Source of the DNA: Candidatus Desulfofervidaceae bacterium
GTDB lineage: Bacteria > Desulfobacterota > Desulfofervidia > Desulfofervidales > Desulfofervidaceae
Reading direction: 5' to 3'
DNA length: 64,000 nt
NCBI GenBank assembly: GCA_027064585.1
Contig: JAMOPI010000003.1
Location: 1-64,000, forward strand
Made by a program: the position numbers and the translations under genes. The notes below the pieces were generated by a model. That model had not been told where the DNA came from, ran no database searches, and saw nothing but the letters and a program-made list of their open reading frames with translations. How positions within the stretch are numbered: position 1 is the first letter of the stretch; every line of letters starts with the position of its first letter. Positions 44,156 through 53,361 of the stretch are shown one piece after another.

Positions 44156-45273
44156 TTAGGCTTAAAGAAGTTAAAACAAAGGAAGAAGAAAAGGCATTTT
44201 TACTTTTACCTTGGAAGATTTATAAAAATGATCCATATTGGGTGCCTCCTTTATTAGAAGATGTGAAGTTTTGCCTCAGCCCCTCTAAAAATCCGTTTTA
44301 CCAACATGCTGAGAGGATATTATTTTTGGCCTTTAAGAATGGAGAACCGGTAGGTAGAATCGCAGCTATTATAGACCATAATTATAATCAATATCACCAA
44401 GAAAGGGTTGGTTGGTTTGGTTTCTTTGAAAGTGTAAATGATCCAAATGTAACTAAGATCCTTCTAGATGCGGCGAGGAGATGGGTGAGGAAAAAGGGGA
44501 TGGAAATTTTTAGGGGGCCGGTAAATCCCTCTACCAATGAAACTTGCGGTTTGCTGGTGGAAGGTTTTAACGATCCACCCTGTTTTATGATGACTTATAA
44601 TCCTTCTTATTATCAAAGACTTTTAGAGGAATATGGTTTTAAGAAGGTAAAAGATCTTTTGGCCTATGAGGTAAACTTACCTTTTGCTGATGAGCCTGTA
44701 AAGAAGACAGAAGGCATCGTCAGGCAGGTGAATAAACGTTACCCCCAATTGACTGTGCGGTCCTTAAATATAAAAGATTGGGATAATGAACTTAAACGGG
44801 TGCAAGAGGTGTATAATAGCGCTTGGGCTAAAAATTGGGGCTTTGTTCCCATGACTGAGGCTGAGATAGAAATGATGGCCAAGCGGTTAAAACCCATTGT
44901 GGTGCCAGAATTGGTCTGGCTGGCGGAGTGGGAAAAAGAACCCATTGCCTTTTTGATGCTTATGCCTGATTATTTTCAGGTCCTAAAGCATCTAAATGGC
45001 CGTCTTTTCCCTTTAGGCTGGCTTAAGTTTCTCTGGTATCGTCGTAAGATAGACCGGGTGCGGGCCGTAACCTTAGGGATAAAAAGGAAGTTTCATCATA
45101 CCGGTGTGGTGCCCCTTTTTCTTTTTCAGTCTAGTCTTATCTTAAAAAGGTTTCCCTATCAGCGCTTAGAGTTTTCCTGGATTCTAGAAGATAATCTGCC
45201 AGTAGTAAAGCTTGCCGAGTTTGCCAATGCTCGCCTGTATAAACGTTATCGGATATATGAGATAGAGGCATAG
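44152..45273 (+). CDS. bcerS: Large GNAT acyltransferase, probable bacterial ceramide synthase
   Basis: A 373-residue protein starting at GTG 44152. 'KDPY'-type start '[34 protein letters not shown]', then '[15 protein letters not shown]', '[12 protein letters not shown]', '[24 protein letters not shown]' and '[27 protein letters not shown]' fit the family that includes the ceramide synthase bCerS of Caulobacter. It would N-acylate the sphingoid base. Families of this type are also annotated just as hypothetical GNAT proteins; the gene triad is what supports the call. Confidence 0.72.
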   Translation: MIRLKEVKTKEEEKAFLLLPWKIYKNDPYWVPPLLEDVKFCLSPSKNPFYQHAERILFLAFKNGEPVGRIAAIIDHNYNQYHQERVGWFGFFESVNDPNVTKILLDAARRWVRKKGMEIFRGPVNPSTNETCGLLVEGFNDPPCFMMTYNPSYYQRLLEEYGFKKVKDLLAYEVNLPFADEPVKKTEGIVRQVNKRYPQLTVRSLNIKDWDNELKRVQEVYNSAWAKNWGFVPMTEAEIEMMAKRLKPIVVPELVWLAEWEKEPIAFLMLMPDYFQVLKHLNGRLFPLGWLKFLWYRRKIDRVRAVTLGIKRKFHHTGVVPLFLFQSSLILKRFPYQRLEFSWILEDNLPVVKLAEFANARLYKRYRIYEIEA

Positions 45274-45296
45274 AGCTTTGCAAAATTAATTATAGA

Positions 45297-45408
45297 TGCG
45301 TAAATGCGTGTATGCGTGTATTAATAGATGGGCACGTTCACCCATTCACCCATTTACTCATTCACGCATTAACCCGTTAACTCATCCACGCATATACCCA
45401 TTTCCTTG
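45297..45408. repeat. Degenerate octamer tandem repeat with inverted halves
   Basis: Fourteen 8-bp units run without a gap. The first units are TGCGTAAA, TGCGTGTA, TGCGTGTA. The later ones are TTCACCCA (twice), TTTACTCA, TTCACGCA, TTAACCCG, TTAACTCA, TCCACGCA and TATACCCA. TGCGTGNA at the left is the complement of TNCACGCA at the right, so the array can fold back on itself. The rest of the 298-bp gap holds no credible gene. Confidence 0.65.
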
Positions 45409-45571
45409 CCCCATTAACGAGGCCTGGGGATATAATTATCTTCATGGAAAGATGAAATTTCGCAAAACTTTTATATGGTCTTTCCTAGCTATTCTTGCCA
45501 AAAGGAGTGCCTTATTCTATATTAATGCAAAGTAATAGGTAGATGGTGGTTGGTAATTACAAAATAAAAAT

Positions 45572-45838
45572 ATGCCTACAATTTCAATGTTTTTTGGAAT
45601 TATTATTAGGATGTACTGTGCTCCTTCAGAACATGAACCACCGCATATTCATGCCTATTATCAAGACTATAAAGCAGCAATTCATATAGAAACTGGTGAA
45701 CTTATAGCAGGAGAATTACCTAAGAAACAACTTCGCTTAGTTCAAGCATGGATCGAAATTCATAAAGAAGAATTAATAGCAAACTGGAGATTGGCACAAA
45801 AGGGAGAAACGCCTTATAAAATTGAACCTTTGAAATAA
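45572..45838 (+). CDS. DUF4160 protein
   Basis: An 88-residue protein: 'MPTISMFFGIIIRMYCAPSEHEPPHIHAYYQDYKAAIHIETGEL' is the DUF4160 signature with the H-x-P-P-H-I-H cluster. Such proteins are usually paired with DUF2442 partners, as here, and are treated as toxin-antitoxin-like. Function is undetermined; the histidines could bind metal. Confidence 0.8.
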   Translation: MPTISMFFGIIIRMYCAPSEHEPPHIHAYYQDYKAAIHIETGELIAGELPKKQLRLVQAWIEIHKEELIANWRLAQKGETPYKIEPLK

Positions 45839-45859
45839 AACATAGGAGGGAAACGGCCT

Positions 45860-46099
45860 ATGTATATAGGAATTAAAGAAGTGCAGCCGCTAAAGGATTA
45901 TAAATTAAGATTGAAATTTGAGAACAATGAAGAAAAAATTTTTGATTTAAAACCTTATCTTGATTTAGGAAAATTTTTTGAACTTCGGGATCAAGAGTTA
46001 TTTAATAAAGTAAGAATTAATTTTGATACTATTGAATGGCCGAATGGAATAGACTTAGATCCAGAATTTTTATATAAACATTCAAAAGACAAAGCCTAA
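45860..46099 (+). CDS. DUF2442 protein
   Basis: A 79-residue protein, 'VQPLKDYKLRLKFENNEEKIFDLKPYLDLGKFFELRD...WPNGIDLDPEFLY', the DUF2442 pattern. It follows the DUF4160 gene by 21 nt with an AGGAGGG site. Likely the second half of a TA-like module. Confidence 0.82.
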   Translation: MYIGIKEVQPLKDYKLRLKFENNEEKIFDLKPYLDLGKFFELRDQELFNKVRINFDTIEWPNGIDLDPEFLYKHSKDKA

Positions 46100-46164
46100 C
46101 AAATTATTCTAGCAGACGCCGATAAACGCGCTGCTGGATTTTGGCGATAGGCAGACGGATTTAA

Positions 46165-47520
46165 ATGTTAAAAAGAATTTTTCCCTTGATATGCTTTTGG
46201 TTTGCTATCTCCTTTCCTGCTTATGCTGATATAAATACCGCCCCCCTTTTACGTTATCAAACCTGGCACGGAGAAAGAGAGATTGATGCCTTGGGTCCTT
46301 TGTTTTCTTATACTTCTGGTCCTAAACACAAGTTATTTGCCTTTCGTCCTTTATTTTCTTATGAACGTAATGACCAAACACTTTCTTGGGATATTTTTTA
46401 TCCTATCATCCGGTATAAAAAGGATTCTTTCGGTCCTTCTTTTCACTTTTTCCCTTTTATAAATGCAGGGACAAATTACAAAGAAGTCTTTCCTTTTTTC
46501 TGGGGAAAAACAAGAGAAGGGGAGAGATATGGCGGTTTTTTCCCTTTTTATGGGAAAATGAAGCAGCGTTATGACCGGGATGAAATAGAATTTTTCCTTT
46601 GGCCCCTTTACATTCATTCCTCTAAAGGTGAATTTCATACTACGCATTTTCTCTGGCCCGTATTTACCTTTACAAATGGCCCTCAAAGGCGGGCCTTTAA
46701 ATTTTTCCCTTTGTATGGTTATGATACTAAAGAGGGCGAGTTTGAAAAGCACTACCTTTTCTGGCCCATTTTTATCTGGCAAAAAACTAGGCTGAATACA
46801 GACCGGCCACAAAGCTATTTTTCGGTGTTCCCCTTTTGGGTTTCAGAAAAATCTCCAGAGATGTGTTCATATACATTCCTCTGGCCCTTTTTTCGTTATT
46901 ATCGGAATAAATACTATCGGCACTATGACTTCCCCTGGCCCCTGTTGGGATATTCTAGGGATAAGGCAGTAAAGTCCTTTAGCCTTCTTCCTTTAGTCAA
47001 ATATGAAGAGAGTAAGCATCAAAAGAGTGTGTTTCTTTTTTATCCCCTTTACAAATATGAAATAGAAAAAAAGAAGAATGAAACCATCACGACTACTTAC
47101 ATCTTATTTATAAATCGCTATGAAAGGTGGTTTAAAAACGGCAAACTATATTTCAAATTAGTTCGCTTTTGGCCATTTTTTTATTATCGTCTTGATGAGG
47201 ATAGAGAAAAGACCTATTTCCCCGCCATTATACCCATTGAAGACCCTGGCTTTGAAAGGGTTTTAGCCCCTATCTTTCGTATTTATTATCATGAGAAAGA
47301 CAATGCCGGTAATGTTTATACCAAGTGGTTCTGGGGGCTTTATAGCTACCATAAAGAGGGAAAAAAAGAAACTTATCACCTTTTCCCCTTATTCAATTGG
47401 GAAAAGACACCAGAGAAAAAAAGGCTCTCCCTGCTAGCCGGTCTTTTTCAAAGTATTACTAACAAAAAGTCTCATTATTTAAAAGTGCTTTATTTATTTA
47501 ATTTTAAATTGAATAAATAA
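46165..47520 (+). CDS. Exported aromatic-repeat (WP-L/F-F) protein, function unknown
   Basis: A 451-residue protein with a signal peptide ending 'FPAYAD'. The mature part is built from about 15 loosely repeated strands of 20-30 residues, each with a core like 'FFLWPLYIHSSKGEF', 'HFLWPVFTFTNGPQ', 'KFFPLYGYDTKEGEF', 'LFWPIFIWQK', 'FLWPFFRYYRN', 'DFPWPLLGYSRDK'. Trp-Pro and Phe-Pro pairs recur with alternating aromatic residues, suggesting a beta-barrel or beta-propeller in the outer membrane. It does not end in the usual aromatic residue. I do not recognise a characterised family. The 46-bp leader is short and no operon partner is clear. Confidence 0.7.
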   Translation: MLKRIFPLICFWFAISFPAYADINTAPLLRYQTWHGEREIDALGPLFSYTSGPKHKLFAFRPLFSYERNDQTLSWDIFYPIIRYKKDSFGPSFHFFPFINAGTNYKEVFPFFWGKTREGERYGGFFPFYGKMKQRYDRDEIEFFLWPLYIHSSKGEFHTTHFLWPVFTFTNGPQRRAFKFFPLYGYDTKEGEFEKHYLFWPIFIWQKTRLNTDRPQSYFSVFPFWVSEKSPEMCSYTFLWPFFRYYRNKYYRHYDFPWPLLGYSRDKAVKSFSLLPLVKYEESKHQKSVFLFYPLYKYEIEKKKNETITTTYILFINRYERWFKNGKLYFKLVRFWPFFYYRLDEDREKTYFPAIIPIEDPGFERVLAPIFRIYYHEKDNAGNVYTKWFWGLYSYHKEGKKETYHLFPLFNWEKTPEKKRLSLLAGLFQSITNKKSHYLKVLYLFNFKLNK

Positions 47521-47597
47521 CTTCGTTTATGTCTTTTTGTTTCAAAAAAACTTATTGCTCCATGCGGCTAACTATATTTTTCAAACAGCCTCAGATT

Positions 47598-47622
47598 AAC
47601 CCTTGCCTAAAAGGGGTTTTTT
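47598..47622 (+). terminator. Terminator between the repeat protein and aspC
   Basis: AACCCTT (47598-47604) and AAGGGGTT (47611-47618) pair with one bulge, followed by a T-run to 47622. Confidence 0.55.
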
Positions 47623-47671
47623 CGTTATGATGCTTTTTTCTTAAACTACGGTTTAGGTTAGGAGGATTAAG

Positions 47672-48850
47672 ATGTTAGCAAACAGAATTAAGGCCATTCC
47701 CCCTTCACCTACACTTACCATTACCGCTAAGGCCAAGGCCATGCGGGCGGCAGGTGAGGATGTGCTTAGTTTGGCCGCAGGAGAACCTGATTTTGACGCA
47801 CCAGAACATGTAAAAGAGGCTGCCATTAAGGCCATAAAGGAAGGCTTTAATAAATATACCCCCGTCGGGGGTATCCCTGAGCTAAAAGAGGCGATCGTTA
47901 ATTTTGTCAAGAGGGAATATGGGTTAGGATATGATCCAGAAGAGGTTTTAGTCTGTTGTGGAGGAAAACAGGCCCTTTATAACCTCTTTCAGGTCATTTT
48001 AAATCCAGGTGATGAGGTCATTATTCCGGCCCCTTATTGGGTTTCATATCCGCCTATAGTCTTATTGGCCGGTGGGAAGCCTGTTATCATTGAAACGAAA
48101 GAAGAAGAGAGTTTTAAGCTTAATCCTCAGGATTTAGAGGCCCATATTACTCCTTGGACGAAGGCTTTAATCCTTAATAGTCCTTCTAACCCCACCGGCA
48201 GTGTATATACAAAAGAAGAGCTTGAGGCAATTGCCCATATCTTAAAGGGTAAAAATATATGGATTGTGTCTGATGATGTTTATCACAAGATTATTCTTAA
48301 AGATGAGATTAAATGGATGTGTATTGCCTCTATAGATGAAGAAATAAGAAAAAGAACTTTTATTGTTAATGCCCTTTCTAAGACCTATTCCCTGACAGGC
48401 TGGCGTATAGGCTACTTGATTGGCAGTAAAGAAGTCATAAAGGCCGCTACCAGATTACAAAGTCAGAGCACTTCTAATCCCAATTCTATTGCCCAAAAAG
48501 GGGCAGTAGCTGCCTTAAATGGACCGCAGGAATTTTTGCAAACCTGGGTAGATGCCTTTAAAAGACGGGCCAACCGTTTAATGGAGATGCTGATAGAAAT
48601 TCCTAATCTATCTTGTTTTGAACCCCAAGGGGCATTTTATGCCTTTCCTAATATTTCGGCTTATTTTAATAAAACAATAACCGATTCTGTAAAAATGGCC
48701 GAATATCTTTTAGAAGAAGCTAAAGTAGCCGTTGTGCCAGGAGCGGCCTTTGGCAAAGAGGGATTTATACGGATTTCTTTTGCTACCTCTTTAGAGGTAA
48801 TAGAAAAAGCTTGCCAGAGGTTGAAGAAGGCGTTAGAAAAACTTAAGTAA
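47672..48850 (+). CDS. aspC: Aspartate/aromatic aminotransferase (class I, AAT I-gamma type)
   Basis: A 392-residue PLP aminotransferase. 'LAAGEPDFDAPEHVKEAAIKAI', 'YTPVGGIPELKEAI', substrate-site 'NSPSNPTGSVYTKEELEAIA', PLP Lys in 'NALSKTYSLTGWRIGY', Arg in 'GFIRISFAT'. AGGAGG site. It probably makes aspartate from oxaloacetate, though Ala or prephenate can be substrates in this group. The next gene starts one base after its stop. Confidence 0.92.
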   Translation: MLANRIKAIPPSPTLTITAKAKAMRAAGEDVLSLAAGEPDFDAPEHVKEAAIKAIKEGFNKYTPVGGIPELKEAIVNFVKREYGLGYDPEEVLVCCGGKQALYNLFQVILNPGDEVIIPAPYWVSYPPIVLLAGGKPVIIETKEEESFKLNPQDLEAHITPWTKALILNSPSNPTGSVYTKEELEAIAHILKGKNIWIVSDDVYHKIILKDEIKWMCIASIDEEIRKRTFIVNALSKTYSLTGWRIGYLIGSKEVIKAATRLQSQSTSNPNSIAQKGAVAALNGPQEFLQTWVDAFKRRANRLMEMLIEIPNLSCFEPQGAFYAFPNISAYFNKTITDSVKMAEYLLEEAKVAVVPGAAFGKEGFIRISFATSLEVIEKACQRLKKALEKLK

Positions 48851-48851
48851 G

Positions 48852-49931
48852 ATGCAATTAGTTGAGCAAATATTAAAGGCCTTTAAAGGCATTGTTTTTA
48901 TTACGGATGAGAAAGATACGATAATTCAATGTTTTGGTTTGGTTGAAGAAATTCTTGCTTATTCTCCAGAAGAATTGAAGGGTAGGTCTATTACCATTCT
49001 TTTCTTCCCAGAAGACCGAGAGATTTTATTTTCTAATTTGAAATATAAAGTGCGGACAATAGGCTTTTTTAAAGGCCGCATTGCTTTTCTTGGAAAAAAC
49101 GGGCAAAAGAGAATTTTGGAGCTTTATTTAAGCTCAGACAAAGGGGAAAAGTGGACATATATCCTTAAAGATTGCACTGAAGAAGTAGAAAGAGAACGTA
49201 AAATAAAAGAACACATCAAATACCTATCTTTGGGCGAAATTGCCAATGTTCTGGCCCATCATCTACGTAATCCTATTACCGGCATTGGGGGCTTTTCTAA
49301 AAGGGCCTTGCGGATTTGCATGACAGATCCCAAGTGTCGTGAGTATTTGCAGATTATTCAAAAACAGGCAGAAAGACTTGAAAAACTGGTCAAGGTTATA
49401 GAAACATTTGTCTTTTTACCATCTCCCCATTTTCAGCCAGTGGTTTTTATTAAGCTGTTAAAACAAGTTCTTCAGAGATGGATCAAAAGATATCCTGACA
49501 GACGTTGGCGGTTTTATGTTAGTCCTTCCTATGGTTCCCTTTCTCTGAAGATTATGGGAGATCCTTTGTTGTTGGAAATGGCCTTAGATGAACTCCTTAA
49601 AAATGCGTGTAATTTTACGAAAACCAAGGATATGATTCAAATCTTGTTAGATAAGGAGATAAAAAACGATAGAGAGTATGTAAGGCTGATTATTAAAGAT
49701 ACTGGTCAAGGTATGAATAAAGAAGATTTAGAAAATATCTTTAACCTTTTTTATACCAAAAGGCCGGAAGAGATAGGTATTGGCCTAACTCTTACCCAAA
49801 AGATCATTAAAATGCATAACGGAGACATCTCTTTTCAAAGTGAGCTAGGAAGGGGTACACAGGTCCAAGTAGAAATACCTGTAGACAGACGCAGGCTGAT
49901 TAGATATATGCGTTTAAAACGAGCTGAGTAG
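48852..49931 (+). CDS. Soluble PAS-HisKA-HATPase sensor kinase
   Basis: A 359-residue cytoplasmic kinase without membrane segments. PAS domain ('GIVFITDEKDTIIQCFGLVEEILAYSPEELKG') at about 10-115, phospho-acceptor His in 'VLAHHLRNPITGIGGF', ATPase N-box 'DELLKNACNF', 'DTGQGMNKEDLENIFNLFYT' and 'GIGLTL'. No regulator gene adjoins it. It converges with the ACT-MBL gene, overlapping it by 18 nt. Confidence 0.88.
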   Translation: MQLVEQILKAFKGIVFITDEKDTIIQCFGLVEEILAYSPEELKGRSITILFFPEDREILFSNLKYKVRTIGFFKGRIAFLGKNGQKRILELYLSSDKGEKWTYILKDCTEEVERERKIKEHIKYLSLGEIANVLAHHLRNPITGIGGFSKRALRICMTDPKCREYLQIIQKQAERLEKLVKVIETFVFLPSPHFQPVVFIKLLKQVLQRWIKRYPDRRWRFYVSPSYGSLSLKIMGDPLLLEMALDELLKNACNFTKTKDMIQILLDKEIKNDREYVRLIIKDTGQGMNKEDLENIFNLFYTKRPEEIGIGLTLTQKIIKMHNGDISFQSELGRGTQVQVEIPVDRRRLIRYMRLKRAE

Positions 49932-51437
49932 TTCTGGCGTATAATGTTCTATTTCTCCATATATCTCTAGTTCTTTTTCCTTTAGTACTGAAATAGCCCC
50001 GTGTCCTCCACAGATGAGACACCTGCGACCCTGAGAAGCTAGTTGGGCATCAGTTTCAGCCGCAATTTCCAGTAAGGCTTCTCTTTCCTTAGCAGCAATT
50101 TCACTGTCTACATTCACCGAAGTCATAAGGATTTTGGCCAAGGTATTAAATCGCTTTCTTTCTGGGGTGAAGCTTTTAAAATTCATCAGACTATCTCCTG
50201 TAAACAAGAGCCCATATTCAGGACAGAAGAAGAATACCTGCCCATAAAGATGTCCTCCTAGGCTTTCAAGAACTTCAAACTTAAGCGGTCCTACTTGAAA
50301 CCGATAGATGATGGGAAAGATATTACGCAGGCCCAACACCTGCGTGGGAAAAACTTTTATCTTTTTAGGTGGGGTGAATTTAGAAAAGAGGTTAATAAGT
50401 TTGGTGTAGACTTCTTCTAAGATATACCCTTCTACTCTTGAACCATAGGCCCGGTTAGCCTTTTCAATGATTTCTACCGTGCCTTGGTGCATATAAGAGG
50501 GAATGTTATAGAAGCCACCTGCCCCAGCGTGGTCAGCATCGGCGTGAGTAATGAAGATGCGGCTTAATCTGTTCAAGTCTCCCAGGCCGTAATGTTGAAA
50601 CATCCTCATTACATCTGGGTAATATATGCCAAAACCGGTGTCAATCATGACCATTTCTTCAGGCGTGTTTAAGATAAAGATGTTACCCCCACAGGGCATC
50701 TGGAAACAGAAAAGTTCTATCCCTGCTTCTATCTTGATGCGCTGAAGATCGGCATAGAATCCCCTGCCAGAGGTTTCTTTAAGGGTTTTACCACTAAGAA
50801 TGATGCTTTCAAAGACATCCTTGGGCTCTTGTTTTAGATTGGTTAATTCTTGGACAATGTGGTTAATATCATGTAGGAGCTTTAGTAAAAACGCATCCTC
50901 AGCCGTGCCGATAATTTCCCGCAACTGTTGAGCAAAACGGATATAAAAAACCGTATTATCCAAGTGCCGTCCACGCGTGTCATATTCTAAGATTTCAATG
51001 CGGTAGCGGGATTTTAAGTCATTAAGAAGTTTGTCTATTATTTCGCTGTTTTCTATTGTTAGACTGACAGTGAGCCTATCTGGGTGTTTGCCCCGTTCGT
51101 CAAAGTCTAAAAAGGCAATGTTGGCCCGGGCCGAGGTAGTGTAATTTAGAAATTCAAAGAGGGCCCCTGGCCGATTAGGTAGATAAATATTAAATTTCAA
51201 AAAACCAACAGGTTGTAACGATTCCTGGAGATAACCAATCTTATGCAATTCTTCTTTGATTTTCTTATCTGCCTTGTCTGAATCCACCGTAATTTCAAAA
51301 AAGACTGTGTGCGGATCTATACGGTGATCATAGTGAATACGACTGATGTTGCTGTTATACTTGCGGATAATCTCAGCTGCCTTGTGCAAGGCCCCTGGTT
51401 CATTAGGCATTCGGGCAATAAAATGCAGCTTTTTCAT
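49914..51437 (-). CDS. ACT-ACT-metallo-beta-lactamase fusion
   Basis: A 507-residue protein. Residues 1-75 ('LHFIARMPNEPGALHKAAEIIRKYNSNISRIHYD') and about 80-155 ('KFNIYLPNRPGALFEFLNYTTSARANIAFLDFDE') are two ACT-type ligand-binding domains. A helical linker follows. From about 240 the MBL fold shows 'MVMIDTGFGIYYPDV', the metal motif 'ITHADADHAG', 'LGGHLYGQ', 'LLFTGDSLMNF' and 'GGHG'. It looks like a metal hydrolase or oxygen-reductase-type flavodiiron relative without flavodoxin, gated by an amino acid. Substrate unknown. SD GGAGGA precedes the ATG. Confidence 0.8.
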   Translation of the reverse strand: MKKLHFIARMPNEPGALHKAAEIIRKYNSNISRIHYDHRIDPHTVFFEITVDSDKADKKIKEELHKIGYLQESLQPVGFLKFNIYLPNRPGALFEFLNYTTSARANIAFLDFDERGKHPDRLTVSLTIENSEIIDKLLNDLKSRYRIEILEYDTRGRHLDNTVFYIRFAQQLREIIGTAEDAFLLKLLHDINHIVQELTNLKQEPKDVFESIILSGKTLKETSGRGFYADLQRIKIEAGIELFCFQMPCGGNIFILNTPEEMVMIDTGFGIYYPDVMRMFQHYGLGDLNRLSRIFITHADADHAGAGGFYNIPSYMHQGTVEIIEKANRAYGSRVEGYILEEVYTKLINLFSKFTPPKKIKVFPTQVLGLRNIFPIIYRFQVGPLKFEVLESLGGHLYGQVFFFCPEYGLLFTGDSLMNFKSFTPERKRFNTLAKILMTSVNVDSEIAAKEREALLEIAAETDAQLASQGRRCLICGGHGAISVLKEKELEIYGEIEHYTPELLSSF

Positions 51438-51585
51438 TTATTATCCTCCTCCCTAAAAATTCATTATAATAGCCTTATCTTACGTTTTTGACAATAAAAT
51501 AACACTCTTGTTTTAGCCTGGCTAAGGTATATGGTTGAACAAAAAACTTGATTTTTCTTTTAACTTGTTTATATTGGAAAGTGAG

Positions 51586-53349
51586 ATGAGGGTTAATACC
51601 ATTAGAAGGAAGATCATCCGCTTCGTTCGGAAGCTAGAGCTGCCGGAATATGTATTTTTGGTCTTAGTTGCTTTCATCATTGGTATTTTAGCTGCCTTGG
51701 GCAGTTATCTGTTTATAAAGGCCGTTGAGTTTGCCTGGCACAAATGTTTCTTATATTGTCTTAATTTTTGTCGTACATCCTCTGTTTTTCACATTTTAGT
51801 TCCCTTTTTACTTCTTATCCCGGCAGCGATTTTATTTTTATTGGCCCTGCTTTTTGGACATGATATCTACGGCTATGGTTTCCCGGATTTTCTCGTCAAT
51901 GTTAATTTAAAAGGAGGTGTTCTTCTTATAAAGCGCACCCTTGCCAAGATATTTGCTTCTGTTGTCACTTTGGGATTAGGAGGTAGTGCTGGGCAAGAAG
52001 GGCCGATTGCGCAGATAGGAGGAATTGTTGGTTCAGGGCTTAGCCATTTTTTTGTGGCTTCTGAAGAAAGACGACGTACTTTTATCGCCTGTGGTGCGGC
52101 CGGAGCTATTGCGGCTGTGTTTAATGCTCCTATTGCTGGGGTTTTCTTTGCCTTAGAAATTGTTCTTTTGGGTAACTTTGAGCTAACTAACTTTATGCCT
52201 GTGGTTGTATCTTCGGGCATGGGCACAATTACTGCCCGTGCCCTTTTTGGAAACCAAACGGCCTTTAAAATGCCGCCTTATACCTTTGTTAGCTATTGGG
52301 AGTTGTTTTTTTATATTCTTTTAGGTGTCTTTTTAGGATTGCTAGCCTATTTTTTTATCCGAGTATTTTACGGCATAAAAAGTTATTTTAAGGGGTTGCC
52401 TTTTTCTCCTTACTTAAAACCTTTTATTGGCTTTTTTATTGTAGGCCTAATAGGCATGTTTTTTCCTCAGATATTTGGGGTTGGATATGAAGAGGTGCAA
52501 AAGGTTCTGAATGCTCAGATGTTACCATGGATGATGATTGTCTTGGTATTTCTAAAGATAATTGCTACAGCCATTACCTTAGGTTCAGGCGGCGTTGGTG
52601 GTATGTTCTCGCCTGCCTTTTTTATCGGGGCCATGGCCGGTGGTGCCTTTGGGGCAGCAATTCATCACTTTTTTCCTCTCATTACTGCTGCTTATCCTGC
52701 CTACGCAGCCGTAGGTATTGGTGCGTTCTTGGCTGCCCTTACACATGCCCCGGTAACGGCCGTGTTTTTGGCCTTTGAAATGACTGGTGATTATTATATC
52801 ATCTTACCCATTCTCTTTGCCTCTATTACCGGTCTCTTAGTAGCGTATGCCTTTAGCAGGGATTCTATTGATACCTATGAGTTGAGTCAGCAGGGTATTA
52901 ATCTTCATGCTGGACATGAAAGGAATATCCTTGCCTCTATTAAAGTGAAAGATGCCATGACCCATCAAGTAGTGGTCGTTCCTGAAGATATGACCTTTAA
53001 AGAATTCCTTGCCTTTGTAAGGGATAAAAAACACACATGTTTTCCCGTAGTCAACGACAAGAATGAGTTATGTGGAATTATTTCCTTCCAGAACTTTCGC
53101 GAAATGTTGGGAAAAGAAGGGATAAGTGAAGATCTTAAAGTTAAGGATTTAAAAACATCGCCAGTAGTCACTATTCTTCCTGAGGATACTTTAGAGACGG
53201 CCATGTCTAAGATGCGCTATCACAATATTGAACGCTTGCCTGTTACAGATCCAAATAATCCTAAGAAACTAACTGGTTTCCTTTCCCAAAGAGATATATG
53301 GGCTGCTTACAATAAGGCCCTTTTAGAAAGAATGGGAAAAACTTCTTAA
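51586..53349 (+). CDS. ClC chloride channel/antiporter with C-terminal CBS pair
   Basis: A 587-residue protein. The ClC filter is seen in 'GSAGQEGPIAQIGG' (gating Glu present), 'GGVGGMFSPAFFIGAMAGGAFG' and 'THAPVTAVFLAFEMTGDY'. The segment 'FNAPIAGVFFALEIVLLG' has Ile at the place of the inner proton-handling Glu of E. coli ClC, hinting at a channel-like rather than H+-coupled mode. Two CBS domains (about residues 465-585) regulate it. The ATG at 51586 (GGAAAGTGAG) is preferred to a TTG at 51535. Confidence 0.9.
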   Translation: MRVNTIRRKIIRFVRKLELPEYVFLVLVAFIIGILAALGSYLFIKAVEFAWHKCFLYCLNFCRTSSVFHILVPFLLLIPAAILFLLALLFGHDIYGYGFPDFLVNVNLKGGVLLIKRTLAKIFASVVTLGLGGSAGQEGPIAQIGGIVGSGLSHFFVASEERRRTFIACGAAGAIAAVFNAPIAGVFFALEIVLLGNFELTNFMPVVVSSGMGTITARALFGNQTAFKMPPYTFVSYWELFFYILLGVFLGLLAYFFIRVFYGIKSYFKGLPFSPYLKPFIGFFIVGLIGMFFPQIFGVGYEEVQKVLNAQMLPWMMIVLVFLKIIATAITLGSGGVGGMFSPAFFIGAMAGGAFGAAIHHFFPLITAAYPAYAAVGIGAFLAALTHAPVTAVFLAFEMTGDYYIILPILFASITGLLVAYAFSRDSIDTYELSQQGINLHAGHERNILASIKVKDAMTHQVVVVPEDMTFKEFLAFVRDKKHTCFPVVNDKNELCGIISFQNFREMLGKEGISEDLKVKDLKTSPVVTILPEDTLETAMSKMRYHNIERLPVTDPNNPKKLTGFLSQRDIWAAYNKALLERMGKTS

Positions 53350-53361
53350 AGAGGCATAATT

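Noticed and set aside
45297-45408. CRISPR array
   Set aside because: Units are 8 bp with no spacers and no cas genes are in the window. No CRISPR was seen anywhere else.
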